Of a DNA stretch of 64,000 nucleotides, positions 1 through 8,405 are shown piece after piece. Origin of the DNA: Endozoicomonas euniceicola (lineage in GTDB: Bacteria; Pseudomonadota; Gammaproteobacteria; Pseudomonadales; Endozoicomonadaceae); contig NZ_CP103300.1 in NCBI RefSeq assembly GCF_025562755.1, positions 744,001 to 808,000 of the forward strand. The letters are read 5' to 3'. Below the pieces are notes generated by a model. The model made no database searches and was not told where the DNA came from. It was given only the letters and a program-made list of their open reading frames with translations. The first letter of the stretch is position 1. Each line of letters opens with the position of its first letter. Made by a program: the position numbers and the translations under genes.

Positions 1-2270
1 CATTGCCGGACATATCTGACATCACTAAACAAAATAATCTGCCCGGTGATCGTGATGATCTGCTCACCGGTTCTTCTGGTGGCGGCAGCTTCGATGACCT
101 CGATGACTCATTTAAAAGGCGACCCGGAGGGAGTGGCCGTCGCCCTTTATTTTTCTTTGAAGTAACGAGCAGAATGCATGGGATGGCTGTCAGTATTCCT
201 GGTACAGCTGGTCAGCCCGGGGAGGTTAAAAAACTGGTTTTAAGACCTCAAATTATTCTGGTGATCTGGCGGGGTTGGGAGCGACAGGAGATTCCTGTTA
301 CATCGCAAATGTGGGGTTCAATAAAGCGGGCAGGGCTTGATCGGGATCCGGGACTGTTTCTCGCTCTGGCTGAAAGCGATCCGGATAAATTGAAAGAAAC
401 GCTTGAAAACTATTCGAAAAAGCACTCGCCCCTTGCCGACGTCCTTAGCTATCACCGTGAAGATCTCAACCTGAACCCAAAAGCGGGTAATGCCCGATTA
501 CTTAGCGTATCGGTTTTTCCGGGATCTTGCCCTTCGGGAGTGGGATGCTCCGGAGGAGAGAAAGAAGCAAACGGAGCAATGAATGACCTGCCCCGGAATA
601 ATCCAGATGGCTATGCCCATAACAACCATGGTCAGCCGGTTAAAAGTTTTGGTAACAACGGGGGAGGAGGAGACGGTTCCGGGAATCCGGAAATCAACTC
701 ATGTACATTCTGTGGGAATGCACAGGTAAACTCCAATGGCTTATGCACAAACTGCCTCATGGCTAAACAGGAGGCGGCTAAAGAGAAGCCATCATCCCAC
801 CTGTCTTTACCTACGGCGCGGGAAGATAAAGGAAATAACCTGCTTACAGCGCTTATTAATGGAATTACCTGGTTTTTTGGCAGGGCAACAAACCCGTCTG
901 CCAACCAGGCAGAAGAAAAGACTGCAAAGGGCATTTCGGTTGGTCTCCAGAAAGGGGGGTTGTCTTTAGTGAATCTACCAATTGAGATCTTGTTTGAAAT
1001 AGCTAAGGGCTTGTCATGGCGTGATATTAACAGCTGGAGTTTAACAGCTAAGTCTTTTTTCGCAGTTTTCTACACATTCAACATAAAAGAAAAACTGACA
1101 AAAATATCCTGCCACTATTATGGCTATGCTGAGGAAGCGTATAGAGAAATAATAAAAAACATGAATTTACCTGCTGTTCCAAACAGTGAAATTGATGACC
1201 CTTTGTTACGGCTTGCTTATCAAAGATACAAAAGCAATAAATACCTGACTTCTCTGGGAAATAGTACTGAGCAGCAATGCGTGGCGACGCTGGAAGGGCA
1301 TAACGACTGGATTCACTCAGTCACGCCACTGGCCGACGGGCGGCTGGCTTCCGCCTCTCGGGACAGGACCGTAAAGGTGTGGGATTTGAGCAAGCCCGAC
1401 GGGAAGCAATGCGTGGCGACACTGAGTGGACAACATACCAAAGCGGTGACCTCAGTCACTCAATTGGCCGATGGGCGGCTGGCTTCCGTCTCTGGTGGCA
1501 AGACCGTAAAGGTGTGGGATCTGAGCAAGCCCCACGGAAAGCGATGCGTGAAGAGGCTGAAGGGGCATACCGACAAGGTTTCCTCAGTCACGCCATTGGC
1601 CGATGGGCGGCTGGCTTCCGTCTCTGCTGACTGCACCGTAAGGGTGTGGGATCTGAGCAAGCTCCACAGAAGGCAATGCGTGGCGACGCTGGAGGGGCAT
1701 GTCTTCTGGGTTTCCTCAGTCACGCAATTGGCCGATGGGCGGCTGGTTTCCGGCACTGATGGAGGAACGATAAGGGTGTGGGATCTGAGCAAGCCCCACG
1801 GAAAGCAATGCGTGGCGAAGCCGGCAGCACATGGCTTCGGTTTGCTCTCAGTCACGCCATTGGCCGATGGACGGCTGGCTTGCGCCTATCAAGACAAGAC
1901 TGTAAAGGTGTTGGATCTGAGTAAGCCCGACGGGGAGCAATGCGTGGAGACGCTGTATGGGCATACCAACTTGGTGGCCTCAGTCACGTCATTGGCCGAT
2001 GGGCGACTGGCTTCCGCCTCTGTTGACAAGACCATAAAGGTGTGGGATCTGAGCAAGCCCGACGGGGAGCAATGCGTGGCGACACTGAAGGGGCATACCG
2101 AAGTGGTTTTCTCAGTCACGCAATTGGCCGATGGGCGTCTGGCTTCCGCCTCTGTTGACAAGACCATAAAGGTGTGGGCTCTGAGCAAGGATTCTGAAAC
2201 GACAAAAACATATTGGTTAATGGAGAAAATATATTGGTTAACAAATAAAATATATTGCTCAATCATGTAA
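1..2270 (+). CDS. Copy 1: F-box/WD40 secreted protein, 5' end outside window
   Basis: The frame is open to the left edge. The first visible residues (LPDISDITKQ) match about residue 214 of the complete copies, so the signal peptide and N-terminal domain lie upstream of the window. Visible parts in order are the middle domain (the SGRRPL...VTSRMHG allele), the zinc ribbon CTFC...CTNC, a hydrophobic linker (ITWFFG), an F-box of the type LPIEILFEIAKGL shared only with copy 11, and seven WD40 repeats from about nt 1276. Its propeller is the most eroded of the set: blade 5 has lost the Trp (VKVLDL) and blade 2 lacks the usual Asp. The stop used by its relative copy 6 (TGA after KTY) is TGG here, so translation runs on into spacer sequence for about 20 residues. 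Confidence 0.9.
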   Translation, partial: LPDISDITKQNNLPGDRDDLLTGSSGGGSFDDLDDSFKRRPGGSGRRPLFFFEVTSRMHGMAVSIPGTAGQPGEVKKLVLRPQIILVIWRGWERQEIPVTSQMWGSIKRAGLDRDPGLFLALAESDPDKLKETLENYSKKHSPLADVLSYHREDLNLNPKAGNARLLSVSVFPGSCPSGVGCSGGEKEANGAMNDLPRNNPDGYAHNNHGQPVKSFGNNGGGGDGSGNPEINSCTFCGNAQVNSNGLCTNCLMAKQEAAKEKPSSHLSLPTAREDKGNNLLTALINGITWFFGRATNPSANQAEEKTAKGISVGLQKGGLSLVNLPIEILFEIAKGLSWRDINSWSLTAKSFFAVFYTFNIKEKLTKISCHYYGYAEEAYREIIKNMNLPAVPNSEIDDPLLRLAYQRYKSNKYLTSLGNSTEQQCVATLEGHNDWIHSVTPLADGRLASASRDRTVKVWDLSKPDGKQCVATLSGQHTKAVTSVTQLADGRLASVSGGKTVKVWDLSKPHGKRCVKRLKGHTDKVSSVTPLADGRLASVSADCTVRVWDLSKLHRRQCVATLEGHVFWVSSVTQLADGRLVSGTDGGTIRVWDLSKPHGKQCVAKPAAHGFGLLSVTPLADGRLACAYQDKTVKVLDLSKPDGEQCVETLYGHTNLVASVTSLADGRLASASVDKTIKVWDLSKPDGEQCVATLKGHTEVVFSVTQLADGRLASASVDKTIKVWALSKDSETTKTYWLMEKIYWLTNKIYCSIM

Positions 2271-2432
2271 AAATACCAGTGGTGCCTGAACTAAAAATTC
2301 ATAGCAAAACTGACGGATGAAAAAGCGTGCATGGAAAATTCTGCTAATTTAAATAAAACCATTATGGCCGCAGTGCTTTGATGTGTTTTTTTTGCGGTAA
2401 CTGTCAGCTCAACCCCGAACTCCTGTACCATT
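2271..2432 (+). repeat. Spacer/leader type B
   Basis: This spacer runs from the stop of copy 1 to the ATG of copy 2. It begins with an AT-rich stretch and carries the landmarks AAAACTGACGG, AATTTAAATAAAACCATTATGG and TGCGGTAACTGTCAGCTCAA. Type B leaders also precede copies 5, 6 (deleted form), 7, 12, 13 and 16; in the last three the upstream half is replaced by a ClpB fragment. I see no convincing sigma-70 pair and no GGAGG before the ATG. The A/T-rich segment about 75 bp upstream of the start is the most likely place for a promoter, but I cannot support an exact call. Confidence 0.7.
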
Positions 2433-5288
2433 ATGAAAACAATTAAGCTGATCGTTATTAATCAGCTGCTTTTATTGTTTGCCGTGGCATTTTTTTTACC
2501 GATGACTGGATACGGAAGTGCTTTTTCCATCCTGCCAGAATGGATGTGGCGGGACAGTCCCTCAAATAAGGCGGCAGTTAAAATCAGTCAGATAGTGCTT
2601 GCCAATGATGCGCCTTCTCTTCATTTTTCTTATGAAATCAACAAGACCTCCAGTGATTTTGTTCAGCCAGAAAAAAACCAGGTTTATACCCGCTGGGATG
2701 GTTGTAAAAACGACAGCTTGCGTATTTGTTTCCGAAGAGCGGCTAAAGTCTTTGAAGGGGGCTACTCCTATCCTCCCACGATTTCAGGCTCGACAGAGCT
2801 TGATGTAGAAATGGGTGAGGTCACGCCAGACGAAGGCGGCTGGCAGTGGGTGGCCAGTGTCCGTTTAACGGGAAAAGGCTCGGGCTGGCTGGCGATTGCA
2901 GGGGATGATGGCTGGCGGATTGCACCGGATTGCAGCGGTATTGACTCAGATGATTCCAGCGTACTGAACAGGTCTGAAAAGCCGTCAGTTGATCTTATTG
3001 TCCCGACAGCGTTGGTTCTGGAAAAGGGTAATAATGCAGAAGATCATGGCTCGCCCTATTCCCGCCGCTCATTGCCGGACATATCTGACATCACTAAACA
3101 AAATAATCTGCCCGGTGATCGTGATGATCTGCTCACCGGTTCTTCTGGTGGCGGCAGCTTCGATGACCTCGATGACTCATTTAAAAGGCGACCCGGAGGG
3201 AGTGGCCGTCGCCCTTTATTTTTCTTTGAAGTAACGAGCAGAATGCATGGGATGGCTGTCAGTATTCCTGGTACAGCTGGTCAGCCCGGGGAGGTTAAAA
3301 AACTGGTTTTAAGACCTCAAATCATTCTGGTGATCTGGCGGGGTTGGGAGCGACAGGAGATTCCTGTTACATCGCAAATGTGGGGTTCAATAAAGCGGGC
3401 AGGGCTTGATCGGGATCCGGGACTGTTTCTCGCTTTGGCTGAAAGCGATCCGGATAAATTGAAAGAAACGCTTGAAAACTATTTGAAAAAGCACTCGCCC
3501 CTTGCCGACGTCCTTAGCTATCACTGTGAAGATCTCAACCTGAACCCAAAAGCGGGTAATGCCGGATTACTTAGCGTATCGGTTTTTCCGGGATCTTGCC
3601 CTTCGGGAGTGGGATGCTCCGGAGGAGAGAAAGAAGCAAACGGAGCAATGAATGACCTGCCCCGGAATAATTCAGATGGCTATGCCCATAACAACCATGG
3701 TCAGCCGGTTAAAAGTTTTGGTAACAACGGGAGAGGAGGAGACGGTTCCGGGAATCCGGAAATCAACTCATGTACATTCTGTGGGAATGCACAGGTAAAC
3801 TCCAATGGTTTATGCACAAACTGCCTCATGGCTAAACAGGAGGCGGCTAAAGAGAAGCCATCAACCCACCTGTCTTTACCTGCGGCGCAGGAAGATAAAG
3901 GAAATAACCTGCTTACAGCACTTATTACTGGAATTACCTGGTTTTTTGGCAGGGCAACAAACCTGTCTGCCAACCAGGCAGAAGAAAAGACTGTGGAGGA
4001 CGTTTCGGTTGGTTCCCTGAAAGAGGTGTCGCCTTTAGAGGTTCTACCACCTGAGATCTTGCTTAAAATAGCTGATGGCTTGTCATGGCGTGATGTTAAT
4101 CGCTGGAGTTTAACAGCTAAGCATTTTTTCACGGTTTTCAACAAAAAAGAAAAACTGAAAAAACTATCCTGTCACTATTATGGCTCTGCTGAGGAAGCGT
4201 ATAGAGAAATAATAAAAAACATGGACGTACCTGCTGTTCCAAACAGTGAAATTGCTGACCCTTTGTTACGGCTTGCTTATCGTAGAATCGCAAGCAATAA
4301 ATACCTGACTTCTCTGGGAAGTAGTACTCAGCAGCAATGCGTGGCGACGCTGGAAGGGCATACCGAGGAGGTGCGCTCAGTCACGCCACTGGCCGATGGG
4401 CGGCTGGCTTCCGCCTCTGCTGACAGGACCGTAAAGGTGTGGGATCTGAGCAAGCCCGACGGGAAGCAATGCGTGGCGACGCTGAAGGGGCATACCCTCG
4501 ATGTGATCTCAGTCACGCCACTGGCCGATGGGCGGCTGGCTTCCGCCTCTGCTGACAAGACCGTAAAGGTGTGGGATCTGAGCAAGCCCGACGGGAAGCA
4601 ATGCGTGGCGACGCTGAAGGGGCATACATTCTATGTGTTCTCAGTCACGCAATTGGCCGATGGGCGGCTGGCTTCCGCCTCTGCTGACCGCACCGTAAGG
4701 GTGTGGGATCTAAGCAAGCCCCCCGGGAAGGAATGCGAGGCGACGCTGAAAGGGCATACCAACGGGGTGACCTCAGTCACGCCACTGGCCGATGGGCGGC
4801 TGGCTTCCGCCTCTCATGACGGGACCGTAAAAGTGTGGGATCTGAAAAAGCTCCACGGGGTGCAATGCGTGGCGAAGCTGAACCACTGGATTCACTCAGT
4901 CACGTTATTGGCCGATAAGCGGCTGGCTTCCGGCTCTCATGACGGGATCGTAAGGGTATGGGATCTGAGTAAGCCCGCCGGAGCGCAATGCGTGGTGACA
5001 CTGGAAGGGCATATCGACATGGTTAACTCAGTCACGCCATTGACCGATGGACGGCTGACTTCCGGCTCTCGGGACAAAACCGTAAGGGTGTGGGATCTGG
5101 GCAAACCCGACGGGGAGCAATGCGTGGCGACGCTGAAGGGGCATACCAACTGGGTGACCTCAGTCACGCCATTGGCCGATGGGCGGCTGGCTTCCGCCTC
5201 TGTTGACAAGACCATAAAGGTGTGGGCTCTGAGCAAGGATTCTGAAACGAAGAAGACATATTATACCAATCCCTTTTTCAGAATATGA
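2433..5288 (+). CDS. Copy 2: secreted zinc-ribbon/F-box/WD40 protein (reference copy)
   Basis: 951 residues, starting at the ATG of MKTIKL, where Lys-rich and then hydrophobic residues (3-23) and GYGSA give a Sec signal with likely cleavage near residue 30. Residues 31-200 carry conserved Cys (WDGCKNDSLRIC, APDCSG), a possible disulphide domain. Residues 205-260 are Gly/Asp/Ser-rich; 260-400 are an unassigned domain; C447, C450, C461 and C464 form a zinc ribbon. A linker with a hydrophobic patch (about 494-506) leads to an F-box at about 537-570 (LPPEILLKIADGLSWRDVNRW) and a helical stretch to 630. Seven WD40 repeats (GH...VTPLADGRLAS.S.D.TVKVWDL) fill 635-940. F-boxes bind Skp1 in SCF ligases and WD40 propellers bind substrates, so a secreted ubiquitin-ligase adaptor is inferred. 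The IS630-type insertion at 5264 replaced the normal stop, adding YTNPFFRI. No strong ribosome binding site is visible. Confidence 0.93.
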   Translation: MKTIKLIVINQLLLLFAVAFFLPMTGYGSAFSILPEWMWRDSPSNKAAVKISQIVLANDAPSLHFSYEINKTSSDFVQPEKNQVYTRWDGCKNDSLRICFRRAAKVFEGGYSYPPTISGSTELDVEMGEVTPDEGGWQWVASVRLTGKGSGWLAIAGDDGWRIAPDCSGIDSDDSSVLNRSEKPSVDLIVPTALVLEKGNNAEDHGSPYSRRSLPDISDITKQNNLPGDRDDLLTGSSGGGSFDDLDDSFKRRPGGSGRRPLFFFEVTSRMHGMAVSIPGTAGQPGEVKKLVLRPQIILVIWRGWERQEIPVTSQMWGSIKRAGLDRDPGLFLALAESDPDKLKETLENYLKKHSPLADVLSYHCEDLNLNPKAGNAGLLSVSVFPGSCPSGVGCSGGEKEANGAMNDLPRNNSDGYAHNNHGQPVKSFGNNGRGGDGSGNPEINSCTFCGNAQVNSNGLCTNCLMAKQEAAKEKPSTHLSLPAAQEDKGNNLLTALITGITWFFGRATNLSANQAEEKTVEDVSVGSLKEVSPLEVLPPEILLKIADGLSWRDVNRWSLTAKHFFTVFNKKEKLKKLSCHYYGSAEEAYREIIKNMDVPAVPNSEIADPLLRLAYRRIASNKYLTSLGSSTQQQCVATLEGHTEEVRSVTPLADGRLASASADRTVKVWDLSKPDGKQCVATLKGHTLDVISVTPLADGRLASASADKTVKVWDLSKPDGKQCVATLKGHTFYVFSVTQLADGRLASASADRTVRVWDLSKPPGKECEATLKGHTNGVTSVTPLADGRLASASHDGTVKVWDLKKLHGVQCVAKLNHWIHSVTLLADKRLASGSHDGIVRVWDLSKPAGAQCVVTLEGHIDMVNSVTPLTDGRLTSGSRDKTVRVWDLGKPDGEQCVATLKGHTNWVTSVTPLADGRLASASVDKTIKVWALSKDSETKKTYYTNPFFRI

Positions 5289-5332
5289 GCTAAACTGAGT
5301 ATAAATTTTATTGCCTACTATCTACTATTAAG

Positions 5333-5860
5333 ATGTCTTGTTCTCCCAATTTATCCGAAGCCTTCTTTAAAGAAGATTTCCAAAACCAAGCACGACATGC
5401 CTTAGATAACAGGGAGTGTATTCGGCTGCTTGGTTTGCGGCTCTTACAAAAAGGTCTACCAGAAACAGAAGTTGCAGATTTACTCGATGTCCACCCTCAA
5501 GCAGTATACAAATGGTTATGCCGTTATAAAGAAGGAGGAGCAGAGTCTCTTAAGGATAGAGGCGGTCGTGGCAGAAAAAATATATTAACTGATGAACAAG
5601 AACAGCGATTTAAAAGTGCCGTTCTTGAACTTCAGGAACAACGTGAAGGGGGAAGAGTTGTTGGAAGAGATATCAAAGAAATGTTAAGCAAGGAATTTGG
5701 CATAGACTGTGTCAACTCAACAGTTTATAGATTACTTCATAAAGTTGGCCTTTCATGGATCTCCGGTCGAACACGTCACCCTGAGAGTGATCCAGAAGCA
5801 CAGGAAGCGTTTAAAAAAAATTCAAAGATGAGGTACAGCAAAGGATACCGGAAAGTGTAG
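5333..5860 (+). CDS. IS630-family transposase, N-terminal frame
   Basis: 175 residues. Residues 30-80 form the helix-turn-helix DNA-binding part of IS630-type transposases (LLGLRLLQKGLPETEVADLL), followed by a Gly/Arg-rich linker (DRGGRGRK) and a second winged-helix part (STVYRLLHKVGLSW). The DDE catalytic domain continues in the -1 frame from 5815. The two frames meet at a run of eight A (5813-5820), with TTT AAA AAA AAT in the first frame, a plausible -1 slippery site. Without slippage the product ends 13 codons later without catalytic residues. The alternative is a simple inactivating indel in the A run. Confidence 0.85.
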   Translation: MSCSPNLSEAFFKEDFQNQARHALDNRECIRLLGLRLLQKGLPETEVADLLDVHPQAVYKWLCRYKEGGAESLKDRGGRGRKNILTDEQEQRFKSAVLELQEQREGGRVVGRDIKEMLSKEFGIDCVNSTVYRLLHKVGLSWISGRTRHPESDPEAQEAFKKNSKMRYSKGYRKV

Positions 5861-6300
5861 ATCTAAAAAATGTTGATGTTTGGTTTCAAGACGAAGGACG
5901 CTTTGGTCAACAAAACACTATCAGCAGAATTTGGGCTCCTAAAGGAAGTCGACCAGGATTAATTCGGCAACGCCAATTCAAATATGCTTATATGTTTGGA
6001 GCCGTCTGCCCAGAACGAGATAAAGCTATTGCCTTAATACTTCCGATGGCTAATACAGAATCAATGGCTCTTCTTTTAAATGAGATTTCTAAAGTAACAC
6101 CTGAAGGACAGTATGCGGCAGTGGTGATAGATAATGCTGGATATCATCACGCAAATGATCTTCCCGAATATGACAACCTGGTGCTAATTCCATTACCTCC
6201 TTATTCACCAGAGCTGAATAGTTCAGAACAACTTTGGGAGTGGTTGAGAGAACATGATTTATCCAACCGTCATTCAGCACTTAATCTGAGAATTTCCTAA
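5815..6300 (+). pseudogene. IS630-family transposase, catalytic frame, cut by IS1634-type element
   Basis: The frame gives the DDE_3-type catalytic core: first Asp in VWFQDEGRFG, second Asp in VVIDNAGYHH, and Glu in PPYSPELNSSEQLWEWLR. The true reading ends at 6266, where the nested element begins; the last 11 codons to 6300 are element sequence. The missing C-terminus lies at 8001-8126. The core residues are all intact, so the gene was probably functional until the second insertion, subject to the frame change at the A8 run. Confidence 0.85.
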
Positions 6301-7999
6301 AACCATCTAAAATGTAAAAAATTTTCAGACTGAGCATATGCCATGCAACCTCATCAATTTCACATTCAACGCATCGACCATACTGGGTTGGTGGCCGGTA
6401 TGTGCAAAGAGCTCGGGATCGCTAACCTTCTGGATTCTCTGGTTCCCAACCAATCTGAAACCAGAAAGATTTCCTTCGGAGAAACCGTTGTCTCAATGCT
6501 GCTTAACGGACTGGGCTTCACTGCTCGCACACTCCACATGTTCCCTGAGTTTCACGCCGACAAGCCACTGGATAAACTTATTCGACCGGGTATAGAGCCG
6601 GAACATATCAACGAAAGTGTACTCGGCAGAGCCTTGGATCAAATTTTTGAACTGGGTGTAAGTGAGGTCTATTTATCACTGGCTGTCAAGGCCGTTAATG
6701 TATTGAAACTGCCGTGTAATGCTCTGAATCTTGATTCAACCAGCTTTCATGTGGACGGTCGTTATAACAGTGAGTCTGAAGTCGATGAAGAAGACCTGAA
6801 CTGCATTAAAATCTGTCGTGGATACAGCAGAGATCACCGACCTGAATTAAATCAGGCGATACTGCTCCTAATGACTGAAAATCAGGCGGGTATTCCCGTA
6901 TTCATGGCCGCATCCAGTGGCAATATAAACGACAACACTAATTTTAAAAAAGTCATCAGCAAGCATTTGAAATGCTACAAAGAGGCGCTGAATAATCGTT
7001 ACCTGATCGGCGATGCTGCACTTTACACAACAGACAATGTACGTATATTACATCAGCAAGAGCAACAGTTTATCACCCGGGTTCCGGCTAAAATAAAAGC
7101 CGCAAGAGAGCTTGTGGACAGTGTCGCTTCTTGTGCGATGACACCGGTTGAAGGTGCCGAAGGTTATGAGAGCTGCGAAGTACTGTCCGACTATGCGGAT
7201 GTATCTCAACGGTGGGTTCTGATTCGCAGTGAACAGGCTCGGAAAAGCGAACAGAAAACACTGCTCAAAAAACTGTTGAAAAAGTCAGAAAAAGAAGCGG
7301 AAGCACTGACCAGCAAGCTGGCGAAGAAACCGTTCAAGTGTGAAACGGACGCATTGCGTGCGTTCAATGAGTGGCAATCAAAAAGCAATTATTGTCAGGC
7401 AGAACCTGTAATTACGACAAAACCATGCTATACCAAAGCGGGACGTCCGGAGAAAGACAGCAAACCAGATAGCGTGGAGTATTATGTCAGCGGTCATCCT
7501 TGGGTATCTGTTGACTGTCGTGAAGTAGCAGAGGCCTCTCTGGGGTGCTTTGTGTTGGCAACAAACAATCTGGACAAGAGCCAGCTAAGTTCAGCAGAAG
7601 TGTTGAGCACTTATAAATCACAGCAGTCGGTGGAGCGTGGATTTCGGTTTCTGAAAAGCCCTGAATTTCTGGTCTCCTCGCTGTTTTTAAAGAAGCCGGA
7701 ACGTATAGAAGCGTTGCTTATGGTGATGACGCTTTGTCTGTTAGTCTACGCAGCGATACAGCATCGAATCAGGCATGAATTAAAGCGTCAGAGTAGGTTC
7801 TTTCCGGATATGAAGCGAAAGCCCTATCAGAATCCGACTGCACGCTGGGTATTTTTTTGCTTTCAGGGAATTAATGTTTTATTAGTCGATGGTCATGAAA
7901 AACATGTCGTTGGCTTGCAGGAGAGGCAATTAACCATCATTTCAATTCTTGGCCGATCGTACCAAGAGATTTATTCCTGATATAGGTGCTGAATGACGG
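6267..7999 (+). mobile_element. IS1634-type insertion sequence, apparently complete
   Basis: A 1733-bp element with inverted ends CCGTCATTCAGCAC (6267-6280) and GTGCTGAATGACGG (7986-7999). It is flanked by a 6-bp direct repeat ATCCAA (6261-6266 and 8000-8005), consistent with a target duplication. It encodes one full-length transposase and splits the IS630 transposase gene, so it arrived after that element. A related copy lies at the right edge of the window from 63600. Confidence 0.9.
6343..7980 (+). CDS. IS1634-family (IS4-like) transposase
   Basis: 545 residues, a normal length for this family. The N-terminal region (to about residue 110) resembles the DUF4277 domain typical of IS1634 transposases. 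The catalytic residues are visible as Asp in NLDSTSFHVDGRY, Asp in LIGDAALYTTDNV and Glu in SQQSVERGFRFLKSPEF. The protein ends in the family-typical tail (ILGRSYQEIYS) six bases before the right inverted end. The ATG at 6343 gives the family-typical start MQPHQFHIQRIDHTGL. No frameshift or stop is seen, so the gene may be active. Confidence 0.9.
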   Translation: MQPHQFHIQRIDHTGLVAGMCKELGIANLLDSLVPNQSETRKISFGETVVSMLLNGLGFTARTLHMFPEFHADKPLDKLIRPGIEPEHINESVLGRALDQIFELGVSEVYLSLAVKAVNVLKLPCNALNLDSTSFHVDGRYNSESEVDEEDLNCIKICRGYSRDHRPELNQAILLLMTENQAGIPVFMAASSGNINDNTNFKKVISKHLKCYKEALNNRYLIGDAALYTTDNVRILHQQEQQFITRVPAKIKAARELVDSVASCAMTPVEGAEGYESCEVLSDYADVSQRWVLIRSEQARKSEQKTLLKKLLKKSEKEAEALTSKLAKKPFKCETDALRAFNEWQSKSNYCQAEPVITTKPCYTKAGRPEKDSKPDSVEYYVSGHPWVSVDCREVAEASLGCFVLATNNLDKSQLSSAEVLSTYKSQQSVERGFRFLKSPEFLVSSLFLKKPERIEALLMVMTLCLLVYAAIQHRIRHELKRQSRFFPDMKRKPYQNPTARWVFFCFQGINVLLVDGHEKHVVGLQERQLTIISILGRSYQEIYS

Positions 8000-8126
8000 A
8001 TCCAATAGGTCTTTCAAAAATTATGATGCCATCGTTGATGCACTCTGCGATGGATGGAAAAAGCTTACTTCTGAAGTTGGCCGTTTAAAAAGTTTATGTT
8101 CCAGAAGCTGGGCTACTTTATCATAA
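8000..8126 (+). pseudogene. IS630-family transposase, C-terminal remnant
   Basis: Downstream of the nested element the IS630 frame resumes after the duplicated ATCCAA. TCC AAT AGG continues the interrupted serine-asparagine of DLSN and reads on through NYDAIVDALCDGWKKL to TAA at 8124. Removing 6267-7999 and one target copy restores an uninterrupted catalytic frame from 5815 to 8126. Confidence 0.85.
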
Positions 8127-8146
8127 TTTAAAAACGGAATTGGTAT

Positions 8147-8405
8147 TAGTTAATGGAGAAAATATATTGCTTAATAATGTGAAAAATACCAGTAGTGTCT
8201 GAGCTAAAAGTCGCCGCGCAGCGGCCTGTCCTGATGCTACTAAGATAGCCAGAGGGCGGTCTGGTGAGAAAAGAGTGGGAAAAAAGCTTTTTTTGCCGTG
8301 AACCGGTTCAGGATAAGCGGTCTGTGTCGTCGAACAGTTTGGCCGCTTTCTTCATTGGCTCTATCTTTGACCGCTACTACTCCTAACTCAAGGTTTTGTG
8401 TCCTT
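8147..8405 (+). repeat. Spacer/leader type A
   Basis: The spacer before copy 3 contains a small GC hairpin (GCCGCGCAGCGGC) without a T tract, an AACCGGTT palindrome, and the start-proximal block CCTAACTCAAGGTTTTGTG followed by TCCTTATG. Very similar spacers precede copies 4, 8, 10, 14, 15, 17 and 19, a shortened one precedes copy 11, and mobile elements break it before copies 9 and 18. In several copies an open frame runs in phase through it into the gene (GTG at 8298 here). The conserved ATG next to the signal peptide is the better start. No strong ribosome binding site is present; AAGG lies 12 bases before the ATG. Confidence 0.7.

Larger units (their letters stand above)
5264..8146 (+). 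mobile_element. IS630-type element, interrupted by an IS1634-type element
   Basis: Terminal inverted repeats start TACCAATCCCTTTTT at the left and, read from the other strand, ATACCAATTCCGTTTTT at the right. TA dinucleotides flank both ends, the TA target duplication known for the IS630/Tc1 group. Joining the flanks regenerates ACATATTAGTTAATGG, the sequence found at the end of copy 10, so insertion was into the 3' end of copy 2. The element carries a two-frame DDE transposase and is itself split by the element at 6267-7999. Confidence 0.85.

Noticed and set aside
632..934. Recurrent minus-strand frames opposite the zinc-ribbon/linker region (e.g. 632-934, 3701-4144, 21775-22218)
   Set aside because: Their presence follows the conservation of the + strand gene, with no independent domain, signal or conserved start.
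2340..2432. Sigma-70 promoter in the type B leader
   Set aside because: Candidate -35/-10 boxes have poor matches or wrong spacing. I could not choose one with confidence.
4335..5250. CRISPR-like regular repeats
   Set aside because: The repeat period is 132 bp, coding and in frame, with no short direct repeats separated by unique spacers. These are WD40 blades.
8200..8235. Rho-independent terminator at GCCGCGCAGCGGC in type A spacers
   Set aside because: The stem is only five pairs and no T run follows.
8298..8405. N-terminal extension of copies 3, 4 and 10 from GTG in the leader (RISGLCRRTVWPLSS)
   Set aside because: It would place about 36 residues before a clear signal peptide, is not open in all copies, and runs through a leader that also carries insertions and deletions. 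The conserved ATG is preferred.
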